A stretch of 64,000 nt of DNA from an uncultured beta proteobacterium (GCA_903905655.1 CAIVHG010000007.1:1-64000); one strand, 5' to 3'. Positions 23,275 through 32,141 are shown, counted from the stretch's first letter. A program made the numbers and translations. The notes: a model not told the origin generated them from the sequence alone.

Positions 23275-23302
23275 ATTGTAGCGATGTTAAGCGGAATGTA
23301 AA
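23275..23302 (-). promoter_or_regulatory. Sigma70-type promoter of nrdJ
   Basis: On the minus strand TTTACA (23297-23302), a 16-bp spacer and TACAAT (23275-23280). Five of six bases match consensus in each box. The leader to the ATG at 23227 would be about 40 nt. Confidence 0.7.
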
Positions 23303-23370
23303 GCGCGATGGAAGTCTGCGCTTTTTGGTTGCAGTGCGGCAGAAATTTCGCGCCTATGCGACAAGCGCAT

Positions 23371-23410
23371 GCACGAAAAAAGGGCGGCCGCAGCCGCCCT
23401 TTTTTCGTGC
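23371..23410 (-). terminator. Strong symmetric terminator of the glycine-zipper gene
   Basis: An 18-bp perfect inverted repeat with a 4-nt loop: GCACGAAAAAAGGGCGGC, then its complement ending in TTTTTTCGTGC. The GGGCGGC stem is flanked by A6 and T6, so it can work on both strands. It closes the minus-strand gene at 23422, upstream of the nrdJ promoter. Confidence 0.92.
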
Positions 23411-23421
23411 AGCGCTGGCTG

Positions 23422-23832
23422 TCAGCGCATGCTGCCGCCGATCGCGGCGCCGACCACAGCACCGATTGCGGTGGCGGCTTCGCGGTTGCCGCCACGGCCG
23501 ATTTGATTGCCGATCAAGGCGCCGACTGCCGCGCCGGCCACCGTGCCGAACACGTTGTCGTTGTACACGGGCGTCGCATAAGTGGCACCGTAGTAGGGCG
23601 CCGGCGCATAGGCGACCGGCGGTACGACGTAGACCGGCGGCCGCGCATCGTAGTATACGGGGCGTGCGGGGATGCGATGAGCGTGGCGGTCGCGGTCAAA
23701 TTCATAGCCCCGGGCGTCGCGGTCGCGATAACCATAAGCCGGCGCCCATCCTGGAGGCCCCGCAAGGACCAATGTGGTCGTGGAGAGCATGGCGGCGGCC
23801 GACAGAACCAGCATTGCAGTCTTCGTCTTCAT
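23422..23832 (-). CDS. Glycine-zipper envelope protein
   Basis: 136 residues. ATG 23832 has AAGGAG at ideal spacing. A signal peptide (MKTKTAMLVLSAAAMLSTTT, cleavage near VLA-GPP) is followed by a Tyr/Pro/Arg-rich, low-complexity region (residues about 30-85). The C-terminal glycine zipper contains FGTVAGAAVGALIGNQIGRG and GAVVGAAIGGSMR, the pattern of the Rickettsia 17-kDa antigen/glycine-zipper 2TM family. Such proteins are associated with the outer membrane; there is no lipobox here. It is flanked by its own terminator and by a promoter region with two interlocked palindromes, so it is probably monocistronic and regulated. Confidence 0.82.
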   Translation of the reverse strand: MKTKTAMLVLSAAAMLSTTTLVLAGPPGWAPAYGYRDRDARGYEFDRDRHAHRIPARPVYYDARPPVYVVPPVAYAPAPYYGATYATPVYNDNVFGTVAGAAVGALIGNQIGRGGNREAATAIGAVVGAAIGGSMR

Positions 23833-23903
23833 GGCGTGCTCCTTTTTGTGTGCCTGTAGGTTAAAACGTTGCGTGCTGCCGAAGCGTTGGCTAAGCGATG
23901 GAA

Positions 23904-23935
23904 ACAAATTATGAATTTGTAACACCCTGGTTACA
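23904..23935 (-). promoter_or_regulatory. Interlocked palindromes over a probable promoter
   Basis: ACAAATTATGAATTTGT (23904-23920) and TGTAACACCCTGGTTACA (23918-23935) are each perfect inverted repeats and share three bases. On the minus strand the first contains CATAAT, a good -10 box, while the second occupies the -35 position, where no good TTGACA match exists. This fits an activator- or repressor-controlled promoter for the glycine-zipper gene. The regulator is not identifiable. Confidence 0.5.
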
Positions 23936-24077
23936 TCCCGGGTCCTTACAGCGTTTGCTTTGAGTGGGGCCCGGCCCGTTGGAGATACGCGAGCGTTGAA
24001 CTGGTTTGCGGCGCTGCGCGTTAGAATCCTGTGCGTACACCTACGCTACGGCAGGCGGTCCATTATCGGGAGGTACC

Positions 24078-24812
24078 ATGCGCTACGAACTCTATTACTG
24101 GCCATCCATACCGGGGCGCGGAGAGTTCGTACGGCTCGCCTGCGAGCAGGCGAGCGCCGACTATGTGGATGTCGCCCGTGCGCCGCGTGGGGCTGGCACG
24201 GGGCTCGCGGCCATGATGCGGCTGCTCGCCGATCGCCGCCTCGACTGCCCGCCCTTTGCGCCACCTTTCCTGAAAGCCGGCAAACTCGTGATCGGCCAGA
24301 CGGCCATCATTCTTCTGTACTTGGGCGAGCGGCACCGGATCGCACCCAAGAGCGCCGCCGGCCGGTTATGGGCGCATCAGCTGCAACTGACCATCGCAGA
24401 TCTGGTCGCTGAAATCCACGATACCCATCATCCGATCGCCTCCGGGCTCTATTACGAGGACCAGAAGCCGGAAGCGCGCCGCCGTACCGCCCATTTTCTT
24501 GCGCAGCGGCTGCCCAAGTACTTGCGCTATTTTGAAGACGTCATCAAGCGCAATGCCCGTGGCCATCTGGCCGGCGCGCGGGTCAGCTATGCCGACCTCT
24601 CGATGTTTCAGGTCATCGCCGGACTGCGCTATGCGTTTCCGCGTGCGATGGCGCGCTTTGGTCGCGGGTATCCCCGCCTAGAGGCCCTGAGTGCCCGGGT
24701 TGCGGAACTGCCGGCGATCGCTGGATACCTGCGCTCGCCGCGGCGGCTGCCGTTCAATAACCAGGGCATCTTCCGTCACTACCCGGAACTCGATTCATCC
24801 CCGGCACGCTGA
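24078..24812 (+). CDS. Glutathione S-transferase family protein
   Basis: 244 residues from ATG 24078, with GGGAGG just upstream. It begins MRYELYYWPSIPGRGEFVRL, the Tyr- and Arg-containing strand and helix of a thioredoxin-like GST N-domain. GQTAIILLYLGERH holds the cis-Pro-adjacent glutathione-binding region in modified form. The C-terminal domain is all-helical with HLAGARVSYADLSMFQVIAGL, including the conserved capping-box Asp. It probably conjugates glutathione or reduces a small molecule in the cytoplasm. The substrate is unknown. It stands alone and converges on the diguanylate cyclase gene. Confidence 0.85.
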   Translation: MRYELYYWPSIPGRGEFVRLACEQASADYVDVARAPRGAGTGLAAMMRLLADRRLDCPPFAPPFLKAGKLVIGQTAIILLYLGERHRIAPKSAAGRLWAHQLQLTIADLVAEIHDTHHPIASGLYYEDQKPEARRRTAHFLAQRLPKYLRYFEDVIKRNARGHLAGARVSYADLSMFQVIAGLRYAFPRAMARFGRGYPRLEALSARVAELPAIAGYLRSPRRLPFNNQGIFRHYPELDSSPAR

Positions 24813-24845
24813 ACGCGCGGGCAGTTGCGGTGACTGCGGCTGCTG

Positions 24846-26810
24846 TCAGGAAGTGACGGCGGCCCGTCGCGGCGGCAGGTCGTGGTACGCGCGCCATTGA
24901 TTGCGGCCCGCGGACTTGGCGGCATACATGGCGGCATCCGCGCATCGCAGCAGCCCATCCGGGTCGGACGCGTCCGGCGGGCAAATCGCGATGCCGATAC
25001 TGGCGCCGATGTGCACGATACCCGCTTCAATGCGGTAGGGATTTCCGATTTCGGTAACCAGTTTCTGCGCGATGCGTACCGCTTCGTCGCGCTCGCGCAA
25101 GTTTTCCATCACGATTACGAATTCGTCTCCGCCGAAACGGGCGACCGTGTCGACAGCGCGCACGTTGCTCGTCAAACGCTCGGCCACGGCAAGCAGGAGT
25201 TGATCTCCTGCGGCATGCCCGTGCGTGTCGTTGATGGTCTTGAATTCATCCAGGTCGACGACCAGGAGCGCGGCGCTGGAATTGTTGCGCTGGGCGCGCG
25301 TGAGTACCTGCAGCAGCCGCTCGTCCAGCAGTGCGCGGTTGGCAAGCCCGGTAAGCGCATCGTGCCGTGCCAGATGTTCGAGTTCCTTTTCCTTGTCGCG
25401 CAGGCGCAGGTTCGCCCGCTCCAGGTCAGTCGTGCGCTGCGCTACGCGCGATTCGAGTTCCGTTTCGTGTACGCGCAGGGCATCCACCATTTTCTGCTTG
25501 GTGTCCATCGCTTCCTGGGTCGCCAGATCCTTCGCGCGGCGCATGACGTTGAGACGGTCGGCGAGCGCAAAGGAGAGCAGCAGCATTTCCAGCGCCGAGC
25601 CGATCTGCATGGCGTGCAGCGTCAGCGCGTTGGTGGGCAGCCATGCCAGGTTGCGGGCGGCAAGCACGGCGGCGCCGATCAGCAGCGTCGTCCAGGCGAT
25701 CAGGTAATAGCGTGCGCCGGGATGCTTTTGCGACAGGCAGTAGACGCCGGCGGCGGCGAAGATCAGCGATCCGACGAGCCCGCCGAGCGAGACGGAAATC
25801 GCGGCGAATTGATAGGGGACGACAAGCGGAGAAAGTGCGCCCAACGCAAAGATCGCGGCCAGCAACAGCAAGATGCGGTTGAGCCGAGGAAAGTCGCTCC
25901 AGGTGGTAAAGAACACGCGCGTGAATAGTGCGCCAAAACAGCCCGTCGCCGCCATGCCCGAAGGCAGGGCGATATTGCCGAACGATGGCCACTGCGGCCA
26001 CAGGAATTGATTGCCCAGGCCGTTGTCGGAGGCCTGCCCGATGGCCATGCTCGTGACGAACGCCACGTAATAGATGAATACCGGCTCGCGCGTAGAGAAG
26101 TACAGCAGGAGGTTGTAGAGCAGCAGCGCGAGCAGCATGCCGTAGTAGACGCTGAGCGTGGCATAGCTGCCCTGGTCGTGCCGGTGCAACGCTTCTGGCT
26201 GCCACAAGGTCGCGGGGATTGTGAGAGTGCCCTCGGAGCGCACCCTGAGATAGAGGGTATGCACGCCGGGTGCAAGGCGCAGTGGAAATACCAGATTGCG
26301 GTGCGCATAAGGGCGTTCGCTGAACGGCTGCAGGTCGCCGGCCACTGACATGTCGTAGCCTCCGCCTCGCTGCGGGACATATACCTCCACCCGGTCCAGC
26401 GAAGGGAAGTCGATTTCGAGTAGCCATTGCGAGGGCGTGTCGGCGGCGACGTCGAGCGGCAGCGCTAGCCAGTATGCGGAATGCGAGTAGCCGAAGTTGA
26501 TCTCGTTGTTCGAGAGCAGGGCAGGTCTGAATCGCGACGCATAAGCGGCGCCGCTCACCGCATCGATGGTCAGCGCGCCGCTCGCGTCCTCCAGAGTAAG
26601 TAGGGCCTGGGACAGCGGATAGGAATCCGCGCGGCTGTCGATGACGAGTTTGGCCTGAACCACCGGCTCGGCGGCAAGCGTGAGCGTAGCGCCGCACAGC
26701 GCCATGGTGAGCAGCCACAGTGCGCAGCTGGCGGTGCGCTGCATGCGTGTCAGCAGGCGACACATTACCATGCGGTGTGGATTCGATGACGGCGGCGATG
26801 GGTTCAGCAT
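24846..26810 (-). CDS. Membrane diguanylate cyclase with 7TM-DISM sensor
   Basis: About 654 residues from ATG 26810. Order: signal peptide (LWLLTMALCGATLTLAAEP), a periplasmic beta-rich 7TMR-DISMED2 domain (SHSAYWLALPLDV, LLEIDFPSLDRVEVY), seven membrane helices, a coiled coil (about 430-490), then a GGDEF domain. The active motif GGDEF (about 558-562) is preceded by RAVD with five residues between, the RxxD inhibitory site, so the enzyme should be feedback-inhibited by cyclic di-GMP. It makes cyclic di-GMP from GTP in response to a periplasmic, perhaps carbohydrate, signal. The start is uncertain; ATG at 26771, 26765 or 26744, or further upstream at 26921, are alternatives. Confidence 0.88.
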   Translation of the reverse strand: MLNPSPPSSNPHRMVMCRLLTRMQRTASCALWLLTMALCGATLTLAAEPVVQAKLVIDSRADSYPLSQALLTLEDASGALTIDAVSGAAYASRFRPALLSNNEINFGYSHSAYWLALPLDVAADTPSQWLLEIDFPSLDRVEVYVPQRGGGYDMSVAGDLQPFSERPYAHRNLVFPLRLAPGVHTLYLRVRSEGTLTIPATLWQPEALHRHDQGSYATLSVYYGMLLALLLYNLLLYFSTREPVFIYYVAFVTSMAIGQASDNGLGNQFLWPQWPSFGNIALPSGMAATGCFGALFTRVFFTTWSDFPRLNRILLLLAAIFALGALSPLVVPYQFAAISVSLGGLVGSLIFAAAGVYCLSQKHPGARYYLIAWTTLLIGAAVLAARNLAWLPTNALTLHAMQIGSALEMLLLSFALADRLNVMRRAKDLATQEAMDTKQKMVDALRVHETELESRVAQRTTDLERANLRLRDKEKELEHLARHDALTGLANRALLDERLLQVLTRAQRNNSSAALLVVDLDEFKTINDTHGHAAGDQLLLAVAERLTSNVRAVDTVARFGGDEFVIVMENLRERDEAVRIAQKLVTEIGNPYRIEAGIVHIGASIGIAICPPDASDPDGLLRCADAAMYAAKSAGRNQWRAYHDLPPRRAAVTS

Positions 26811-26992
26811 CTTCCGGATTCCCGGCAACAGTTTGCTGCGTAGTGGCTGCGCGTGGCAACGGCTCAAGTCAGCGCGCTGGCAAGTACAGAAATTATAGAC
26901 TAACCCGTCCGACCACCCCAAGTGCGGGTCGCGCTAGGGGTGCGCGCATCAGGCGGCGCGGCGTTGCGCAACCGCTTGCGCTGCGGGGCAGA

Positions 26993-28798
26993 TCAATGCG
27001 GCTTGTTCCAGGAGTCGCGCAGGGTGACGGTGCGGTTGAATACGGGCGATCCGGGAGCGGAGTCGATGCGATCGGCGACGAAGTAGCCGTGGCGTTCGAA
27101 CTGAAAGCGCTCTTCGGGGTGGGCTTCTTTGAGGGACGGCTCGAGCTGGGCGGTCACGAGCTTGACTGAATCGGGGTTGATTTCGCGGCGGTAGTCCGAG
27201 TCGCCGGCGCCGGGATGGACGGAGGTGAACAGGCGGTCGTAGAGCCGCACTACGCATGCATAGGCGTGCCTGGCCGAAACCCAGTGTATGTTGCCCTTCA
27301 CTTTGTAGGTGTCGGCGCCGGGCGTGCCGGATCTGCTGTCGGTAAAATAATTGCAGTGCACAGAAACAAGGTTGCCGGCGGAGTCGCGCTCGCATCCAGT
27401 GCATTCGACCACGTAGCCGTAGCGCAATCGCACCTTGTTTCCGGGGTAGAGCCGGAAATAGCCTGGCGTCGGGTGCTCCATGAAGTCTTCGCGCTCGATC
27501 CAGAGTTCCTTCGAAAACGGCAGCGCGCGTTTGCCGAGTTCGGGGTGCTGCGGGTGATTGGGCGCATCACAGGTTTCGTCGTCGGTATCCGGATAGTTGT
27601 CTATTACCAGCCGCACCGGGTCGAGCACAGCGATGCGGCGCGCCGCCACCTCGTTCAGGTGCTCACGCATGCAGTCTTCGAACACCGTGTAATCGATCCA
27701 GCTGTCCGACTTCGATACGCCGATGCGCTCGGCAAAGCCTAGGAATCCCTGCGGCGTATAGCCGCGCCGACGTGCGCCGGCAAGCGTGGGCATGCGCGGG
27801 TCGTCCCAGCCGCTGACATGACGTTCCTGCACGAGTTCGATCAACTTGCGTTTGGAGAGCACGACGTGTGTCAGGTTGAGACGGGCGAATTCGTATTGAT
27901 GCGGCAGCGGATGCGCGAGCAGCCCGCCCTCGGCAAGGCGCGCCAGCAGCCAGTCGTAGAACGGGCGCTGATCCTCGAATTCCAGCGTGCACAGGCTGTG
28001 GGTGATGCGCTCCAGCGCGTCCTCGATCGGATGCGCATAGGTGTACATGGGATAGACGCACCACTTGTCGCCGGTGCGGTGGTGATGCGCAAAGCGGATG
28101 CGGTAGATGGTCGGGTCGCGCAGGTTGATGTTGGGCGAGGCCATGTCGACTTTGGCGCGCAGCACCATGCTGCCTTCGGCATGCATGCCACGGCGCATTT
28201 CGTCGAATAGCCTGCGGCTTTCCTCCGCCGGGCGCTCACGGTAGGGACCCGCCGCGCCCGCCTCAGTAAGCGTGCCGCGGGTGGCACGCATCTGCTCTGC
28301 GCTCTGCTGATCGACATAGGCATGCCCGGCATCGATCAGGTGCATCGCCGCTTCGTACATGAAATCAAAATAGTCGCTCGCGTAGTAGCGGTGTTCCGTG
28401 CCAAATGCATTCCAGCTGAAACCGAGCCACTGGACCGCGGCCACGATCGAGTCCACGTACTCCTGTTCTTCTTTTTCAGGGTTGGTGTCGTCAAAGCGCA
28501 GGTGGCACGCGCCTTCGTATGCGCGCGCAATGCCGAAGTTGAGGCAGATCGACTTGGCGTGGCCCAGGTGCAGATAGCCATTGGGTTCCGGCGGAAAGCG
28601 GGTGCGTATGCGTGCGGGGTCGGGCGCTGCACTGGCGTGGACCGGCGCCGGCCCCGGCCGGCCACCCCAGGTGCGGCCGGCATCAGCGTCCTTGGCGAGG
28701 TCTGCTTCGACGATGTTGCGGATGAAGTTGGTCGCTGGTGCCGCGGCTGCTGGCGTGCGGCGGGTACCTTTTGCGGCGGGAGGTGTGGCTGGTTTCAA
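26993..28798 (-). CDS. glnS: Glutaminyl-tRNA synthetase
   Basis: 601 residues of a class I aminoacyl-tRNA synthetase. The ATP site motif is FPPEPNGYLHLGHAKS (HIGH type), and the KMSKS-like loop is VVLSKRKLIELV. FDDTNPEKEEQEYVDSI and SWIDYTVFEDCMREHL fit GlnRS. A beta-barrel anticodon-binding C-terminal part follows (RLYPGNKVRLRYGYVVECTG). It charges tRNA-Gln directly. It is about 45 residues longer than the E. coli enzyme. The excess is an Ala/Pro-rich N-terminus and a Gly/Pro/Ala-rich insert between NFIRNIVEADL and the HIGH region. It is monocistronic, apparently. Confidence 0.97.
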   Translation of the reverse strand: MKPATPPAAKGTRRTPAAAAPATNFIRNIVEADLAKDADAGRTWGGRPGPAPVHASAAPDPARIRTRFPPEPNGYLHLGHAKSICLNFGIARAYEGACHLRFDDTNPEKEEQEYVDSIVAAVQWLGFSWNAFGTEHRYYASDYFDFMYEAAMHLIDAGHAYVDQQSAEQMRATRGTLTEAGAAGPYRERPAEESRRLFDEMRRGMHAEGSMVLRAKVDMASPNINLRDPTIYRIRFAHHHRTGDKWCVYPMYTYAHPIEDALERITHSLCTLEFEDQRPFYDWLLARLAEGGLLAHPLPHQYEFARLNLTHVVLSKRKLIELVQERHVSGWDDPRMPTLAGARRRGYTPQGFLGFAERIGVSKSDSWIDYTVFEDCMREHLNEVAARRIAVLDPVRLVIDNYPDTDDETCDAPNHPQHPELGKRALPFSKELWIEREDFMEHPTPGYFRLYPGNKVRLRYGYVVECTGCERDSAGNLVSVHCNYFTDSRSGTPGADTYKVKGNIHWVSARHAYACVVRLYDRLFTSVHPGAGDSDYRREINPDSVKLVTAQLEPSLKEAHPEERFQFERHGYFVADRIDSAPGSPVFNRTVTLRDSWNKPH

Positions 28799-28967
28799 TG
28801 GAGTTCCTGGGCAAGGGTCGGCGGCAATACTGGAGCAATTTTAACCTAATGCCACGCTGGCGCTTGTGATCGTGCCGCAGATGCAGTGCGCTGCTGATTC
28901 CAGACCCTTGCCGATCGAGGCGCAGGCGGTTCAAAATGAATGCACTAAAGGCGATAATGAGGCGGCG

Positions 28968-29165
28968 ATGACTGGAGTATGGATTGCACTGGCGATTGGC
29001 GCGATCCTCATAGGGTGGGACTGGCTGTTGTCGACCCCGCTCGACCCGCGGACCAAGCGCCGGCAGCGGCTCAGCGCAGGGGACCGCAGGAGGCTACGCG
29101 GCATGCTATGGTGGACCCTGGGGCTTGCCCTCGCAGTATGGGCAGTGCCCAAATTATTTTACTAA
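28968..29165 (+). CDS. Small two-helix membrane protein of unknown function
   Basis: 65 residues from ATG 28968, with GAGG at good spacing. One hydrophobic helix at the N-terminus (VWIALAIGAILIGWDWLL), a basic middle (PLDPRTKRRQRLSAGDRRRLRG), and a second helix (MLWWTLGLALAVWAVPKLF). The basic loop should face the cytoplasm. It is 46 bp upstream of birA on the same strand and may be co-transcribed. I do not recognise the family. Confidence 0.65.
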   Translation: MTGVWIALAIGAILIGWDWLLSTPLDPRTKRRQRLSAGDRRRLRGMLWWTLGLALAVWAVPKLFY

Positions 29166-29211
29166 CCAATCTGCAGCGGCGCACCGCGCTTTAGTCGGGG
29201 CGCCGATACTC

Positions 29212-30201
29212 ATGTCTCTGTCCGGCTTTTCCGTGTTGCGGCTGCTGGTCGACGGCGAATTCCATTCGGGCGTCGCGTTGGCGCGTGCGCTGGGCGTCTC
29301 CCGCGCGAGCATCTGCAACGTCCTGCGTAGTCTCGATACCGCGGGCCTTGCGATCTTCCGGGTACGCGGCCGTGGCTATCGACTGGCGCAGCCGCTGAGC
29401 CTGCTCGATAGCGGCACGCTGGTGCGCGAACTCGGCACGCATGCCGGCCGCTTTCAGCTGACGTTGCTCGACAGTGCAGTGTCCACCAACACGCTGCTCA
29501 TGCAGCCTGCCGCGGCCGGCGCAGTCAGCGGCAGTGTGATCGCAGCGGAGTGGCAGACCCAAGGACGCGGCCGGCGCGGACGGGCATGGCATGCGGCGCC
29601 CACGGCGGCGCTGACGTTTTCGTTGCTGTGGCGGTTTGAGCAGGGGGCGGCCGCGCTGGCGGGCCTGAGCCTATGCGCCGGGCTTGCCGTCGCGCGCGTG
29701 CTCAAGGCGGTGGGCGCCGATGACATCGGATTGAAATGGCCGAACGATGTTATGTGGCGCGGCGCCAAGCTCGCCGGCATCCTGATCGAACTCCAGGGGG
29801 ATGTGCTAGGGCCGAGCGCGGCAGTAATCGGCATCGGCATCAATGTGCGGCTGCCCGAGGGATTGCGCGAGCGCATCGATCAACCCGCGGCAGATCTGGC
29901 GACGGCGTGCGGCGCCGCACCCGACCGCAACCGCCTGCTTGCGCTGTTGCTGATCGAACTGGAAAATCTGCTGGAGGTTTTTGCATGCGCGGGGTTCAAG
30001 CCCCTGCGCCGGGAGTGGCAGCGCTGGCACGTCTACCAGGGGAAGCAGGTGCGCCTTACGCTGCCTGACGGCACGATTGTGAGCGGCCGCTCCGAGGGCG
30101 TGGCGGAAGACGGCTCGCTGCTGGTTGCGACGGCCAGCGGCTCGCGACGTTATCATAGCGGCGAGCTCGACGCCGCGATCAGCGTAGTGAAGCAGAACTA
30201 G
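29212..30201 (+). CDS. birA: Biotin-protein ligase / biotin operon repressor
   Basis: 329 residues. N-terminal winged helix (about 5-65; GVALARALGVSRASICNVLRSL, then a wing RGRGYRLAQPLSLLD), catalytic domain with the biotinyl-AMP loop EWQTQGRGRRGRAWHA, LKWPNDVMWRGAKLAGILIE, and a C-terminal SH3-like domain with GRSEGVAEDGSLLV. It attaches biotin to acyl carrier domains such as AccB, and its DNA-binding domain suggests it also represses biotin genes. ATG 29212 is chosen because an upstream extension would run into low-quality sequence. coaX follows after 16 bp, a conserved pairing in betaproteobacteria. Confidence 0.95.
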   Translation: MSLSGFSVLRLLVDGEFHSGVALARALGVSRASICNVLRSLDTAGLAIFRVRGRGYRLAQPLSLLDSGTLVRELGTHAGRFQLTLLDSAVSTNTLLMQPAAAGAVSGSVIAAEWQTQGRGRRGRAWHAAPTAALTFSLLWRFEQGAAALAGLSLCAGLAVARVLKAVGADDIGLKWPNDVMWRGAKLAGILIELQGDVLGPSAAVIGIGINVRLPEGLRERIDQPAADLATACGAAPDRNRLLALLLIELENLLEVFACAGFKPLRREWQRWHVYQGKQVRLTLPDGTIVSGRSEGVAEDGSLLVATASGSRRYHSGELDAAISVVKQN

Positions 30202-30217
30202 ACTCAGAGGTACTCAG

Positions 30218-30976
30218 GTGCAAGCGACAGTTCTGGCAATAGATGCGGGCAACACGCGCATCAAATGGGGTGTGCACGATGGACGCACGTGGCTGCAGCA
30301 ATCGGCAGTCGATACCGTGCGGGCGCTTGAATTGCGGGATGCGTTCCGCACGCTCACGCCCTCAGTGGTGGTGGTGTCCAATGTGGCGGGGGCGCAGCTG
30401 CGCGCAGAACTTGCCGCCCTGCTTGCGCACCTGCCGGCGGCGCACTGGATCGCGTCCCGGCGCCTGCAGTGCGGCGTGCGCAACGACTATGCCGATCCGG
30501 CGCAACTCGGCTGCGATCGCTGGGCGGCGCTCATTGGCGCGCGCGCGCGCGGCATCCGTTCAGCCGTCGTAGTCGGGGCGGGCACTGCGCTGACTGCCGA
30601 TGCGCTGACCGGGGACGGCGTTTTTCTGGGTGGGATCATCGTGCCCGGCGAGCGGCTGATGCGGGAGGCGCTGAGTGCTAATACGGCGGGGCTTGCGCAG
30701 AACGCGGGGCAGTTCAGCAGCTTTCCGCGCAGCACCGGCGATGCCATCGCGAGCGGCGCGATCGATGCATTGTGCGGGGCTGTCGAACGGATCGCCGCTT
30801 TTCTCGAACGCGCAGAGCGGTTGCGGCCGCGTTGTGTGCTGAGCGGGGGCGGCGCAGCGCTGCTCGCGCCGCACCTTAACATGGAGGTCGAGCTTGTGGA
30901 TAATCTGGTACTCGAAGGTTTGATCGCGATCGCGCACGATACGCAGTCCGATCGATCGTTACCGGGTGCGAACTGA
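30218..30976 (+). CDS. coaX: Type III pantothenate kinase
   Basis: 252 residues of the ASKHA fold. It begins MQATVLAIDAGNTRIKWG (phosphate-1 motif), with the pantothenate-site GCDRWAALIGAR and phosphate-2 motif VVVGAGTALTADALT, then GGIIVPGERLMREAL and LSGGGAALL. It phosphorylates pantothenate in the first step of coenzyme A synthesis and is insensitive to CoA feedback in this family. The start is GTG 30218, with AGAGG upstream. It sits between birA and a SPOR gene that starts 2 bp after its stop, so the three form an operon. Confidence 0.95.
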   Translation: MQATVLAIDAGNTRIKWGVHDGRTWLQQSAVDTVRALELRDAFRTLTPSVVVVSNVAGAQLRAELAALLAHLPAAHWIASRRLQCGVRNDYADPAQLGCDRWAALIGARARGIRSAVVVGAGTALTADALTGDGVFLGGIIVPGERLMREALSANTAGLAQNAGQFSSFPRSTGDAIASGAIDALCGAVERIAAFLERAERLRPRCVLSGGGAALLAPHLNMEVELVDNLVLEGLIAIAHDTQSDRSLPGAN

Positions 30977-30978
30977 AC

Positions 30979-31629
30979 ATGAAACCACTGTTGTTCCTGT
31001 TGATCGTTGCTAACTTCGTGCTGCTTGGCTGCATCTTCTACGCGGAGAACCGCAGCCGCGCCGAGGCCCCGGCTGCGGCGCTGCAGATCGCCCCCGAAAA
31101 GCTCAAGCTGCTGGCCGCGGGAGTTCCGCCGCCGGTCAATCGTGCACAGCAAGACTCGCCTCAGTCCTGTTTTGAATGGGGCAGCTTCGGCGTTGAAGAT
31201 GCGCAGCGCGCGGCGGCGGCGCTCGCCAAGCTGCCGCTGGCAGAAAAGCAGCTGTCGCAGCGCAGCCTCACCAGCGGCTACTGGGTGCACATGCCTGCGG
31301 TCAGGACCAAGGCGGAAGCGGACAAGATTGCAGCCGCGGTAAAAGCGCGCGGTGTCAGTGATCTTTCTGTCGTCAGGGATGGAGAAGGGCGCTACACCCT
31401 CTCGCTCGGTGTATTCCGCACCGAGGATGCGGCAGCGGACTATCTGGGCAAGCTGCGCACTAAGGGCGTGCGTTCTGCGGTCATGGGGCCGCGCGAGGCG
31501 CGCAACACGGTATTCGTGATCCGCAATCCGGACGCGGCGGTGACGGCTGCATTGGCACAGCTGAAGCCCGCATTTGCCGGGGCCGAGCTGAAGCAGGCAA
31601 CGTGCGCGGAGACGCCGGCTAACGGCTGA
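30979..31629 (+). CDS. SPOR-domain membrane protein
   Basis: 216 residues. A single N-terminal anchor (MKPLLFLLIVANFVLLGCIF) leaves the rest periplasmic. Residues about 95-165 form a SPOR-type repeat pair (GYWVHMPAVRTKAEADKIAAAVKARGV and YTLSLGVFRTEDAAADYLGKLRTKGV), a fold that binds denuded septal glycan strands. There is one Cys in PQSCFEWGSF and one near the C-terminus, possibly a disulfide. Its role at the division site is inferred from the domain. It is the last gene after birA and coaX; the same neighbourhood is common in Burkholderiales. Confidence 0.85.
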   Translation: MKPLLFLLIVANFVLLGCIFYAENRSRAEAPAAALQIAPEKLKLLAAGVPPPVNRAQQDSPQSCFEWGSFGVEDAQRAAAALAKLPLAEKQLSQRSLTSGYWVHMPAVRTKAEADKIAAAVKARGVSDLSVVRDGEGRYTLSLGVFRTEDAAADYLGKLRTKGVRSAVMGPREARNTVFVIRNPDAAVTAALAQLKPAFAGAELKQATCAETPANG

Positions 31630-31649
31630 GTCAGATTATGCGATCATGA

Positions 31650-32141
31650 TCACGGTCGCGCGCCGCGGATCTTCGCGAGCATGGCGGTGGTCGAGCGTTC
31701 GTGCCTGAACGGGATGGAATGCACGGCGCCGCCCCAACCCCTTACATAGTCGTTGCCGACGATCTGATCTGCGGCCCAGTCGCCCCCTTTCACCAGCACA
31801 TCGGGCCGGAGTGCCCGAATCAGCGCGAGCGGCGTGTCTTCCTCGAACCAGGTGACCAGGCTCACCGCCCCCAGCGCCGCGAGCAGCGCCATGCGATCGG
31901 CAAGCGCATTGATCGGTCGATCCTGCCCTTTGCCGAGGCGGCGCACTGAAGCGTCGCTGTTGACCGCGACGATCAGGCTCGCGCCAAGCGCGCGCGCCTG
32001 CGCGAGATAAGTTGCGTGTCCACGGTGCAGCACGTCGAACACGCCGTTCGTGAACACCAGCGGACGCGCCAGCAATGGCAGCCGCGCGGCCAGCGCGGCG
32101 GGCTCGCAGAGCTTGGATTCGAATTCAGGCGTCGTGCACAT
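31650..32141 (-). CDS. rfaE2: D-glycero-beta-D-manno-heptose 1-phosphate adenylyltransferase
   Basis: 163 residues, equal to the C-terminal nucleotidyltransferase half of HldE. It contains FTNGVFDVLHRGHATYL (the HxGH-type nucleotide-binding motif is HRGH), VAVNSDASVRRLGKG, and LVKGGDWAADQIVG. It activates heptose 1-phosphate with ATP to ADP-heptose for the lipopolysaccharide inner core. The separate kinase half is not in this window, so the two activities are split genes here. It converges on the SPOR gene and diverges from the GGDEF-EAL gene. Confidence 0.93.
   Translation of the reverse strand: MCTTPEFESKLCEPAALAARLPLLARPLVFTNGVFDVLHRGHATYLAQARALGASLIVAVNSDASVRRLGKGQDRPINALADRMALLAALGAVSLVTWFEEDTPLALIRALRPDVLVKGGDWAADQIVGNDYVRGWGGAVHSIPFRHERSTTAMLAKIRGARP

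Noticed and set aside
23228-23300. Cobalamin riboswitch upstream of nrdJ
   Set aside because: The leader is only about 40 nt from the predicted transcription start and lacks the conserved B12-box core.
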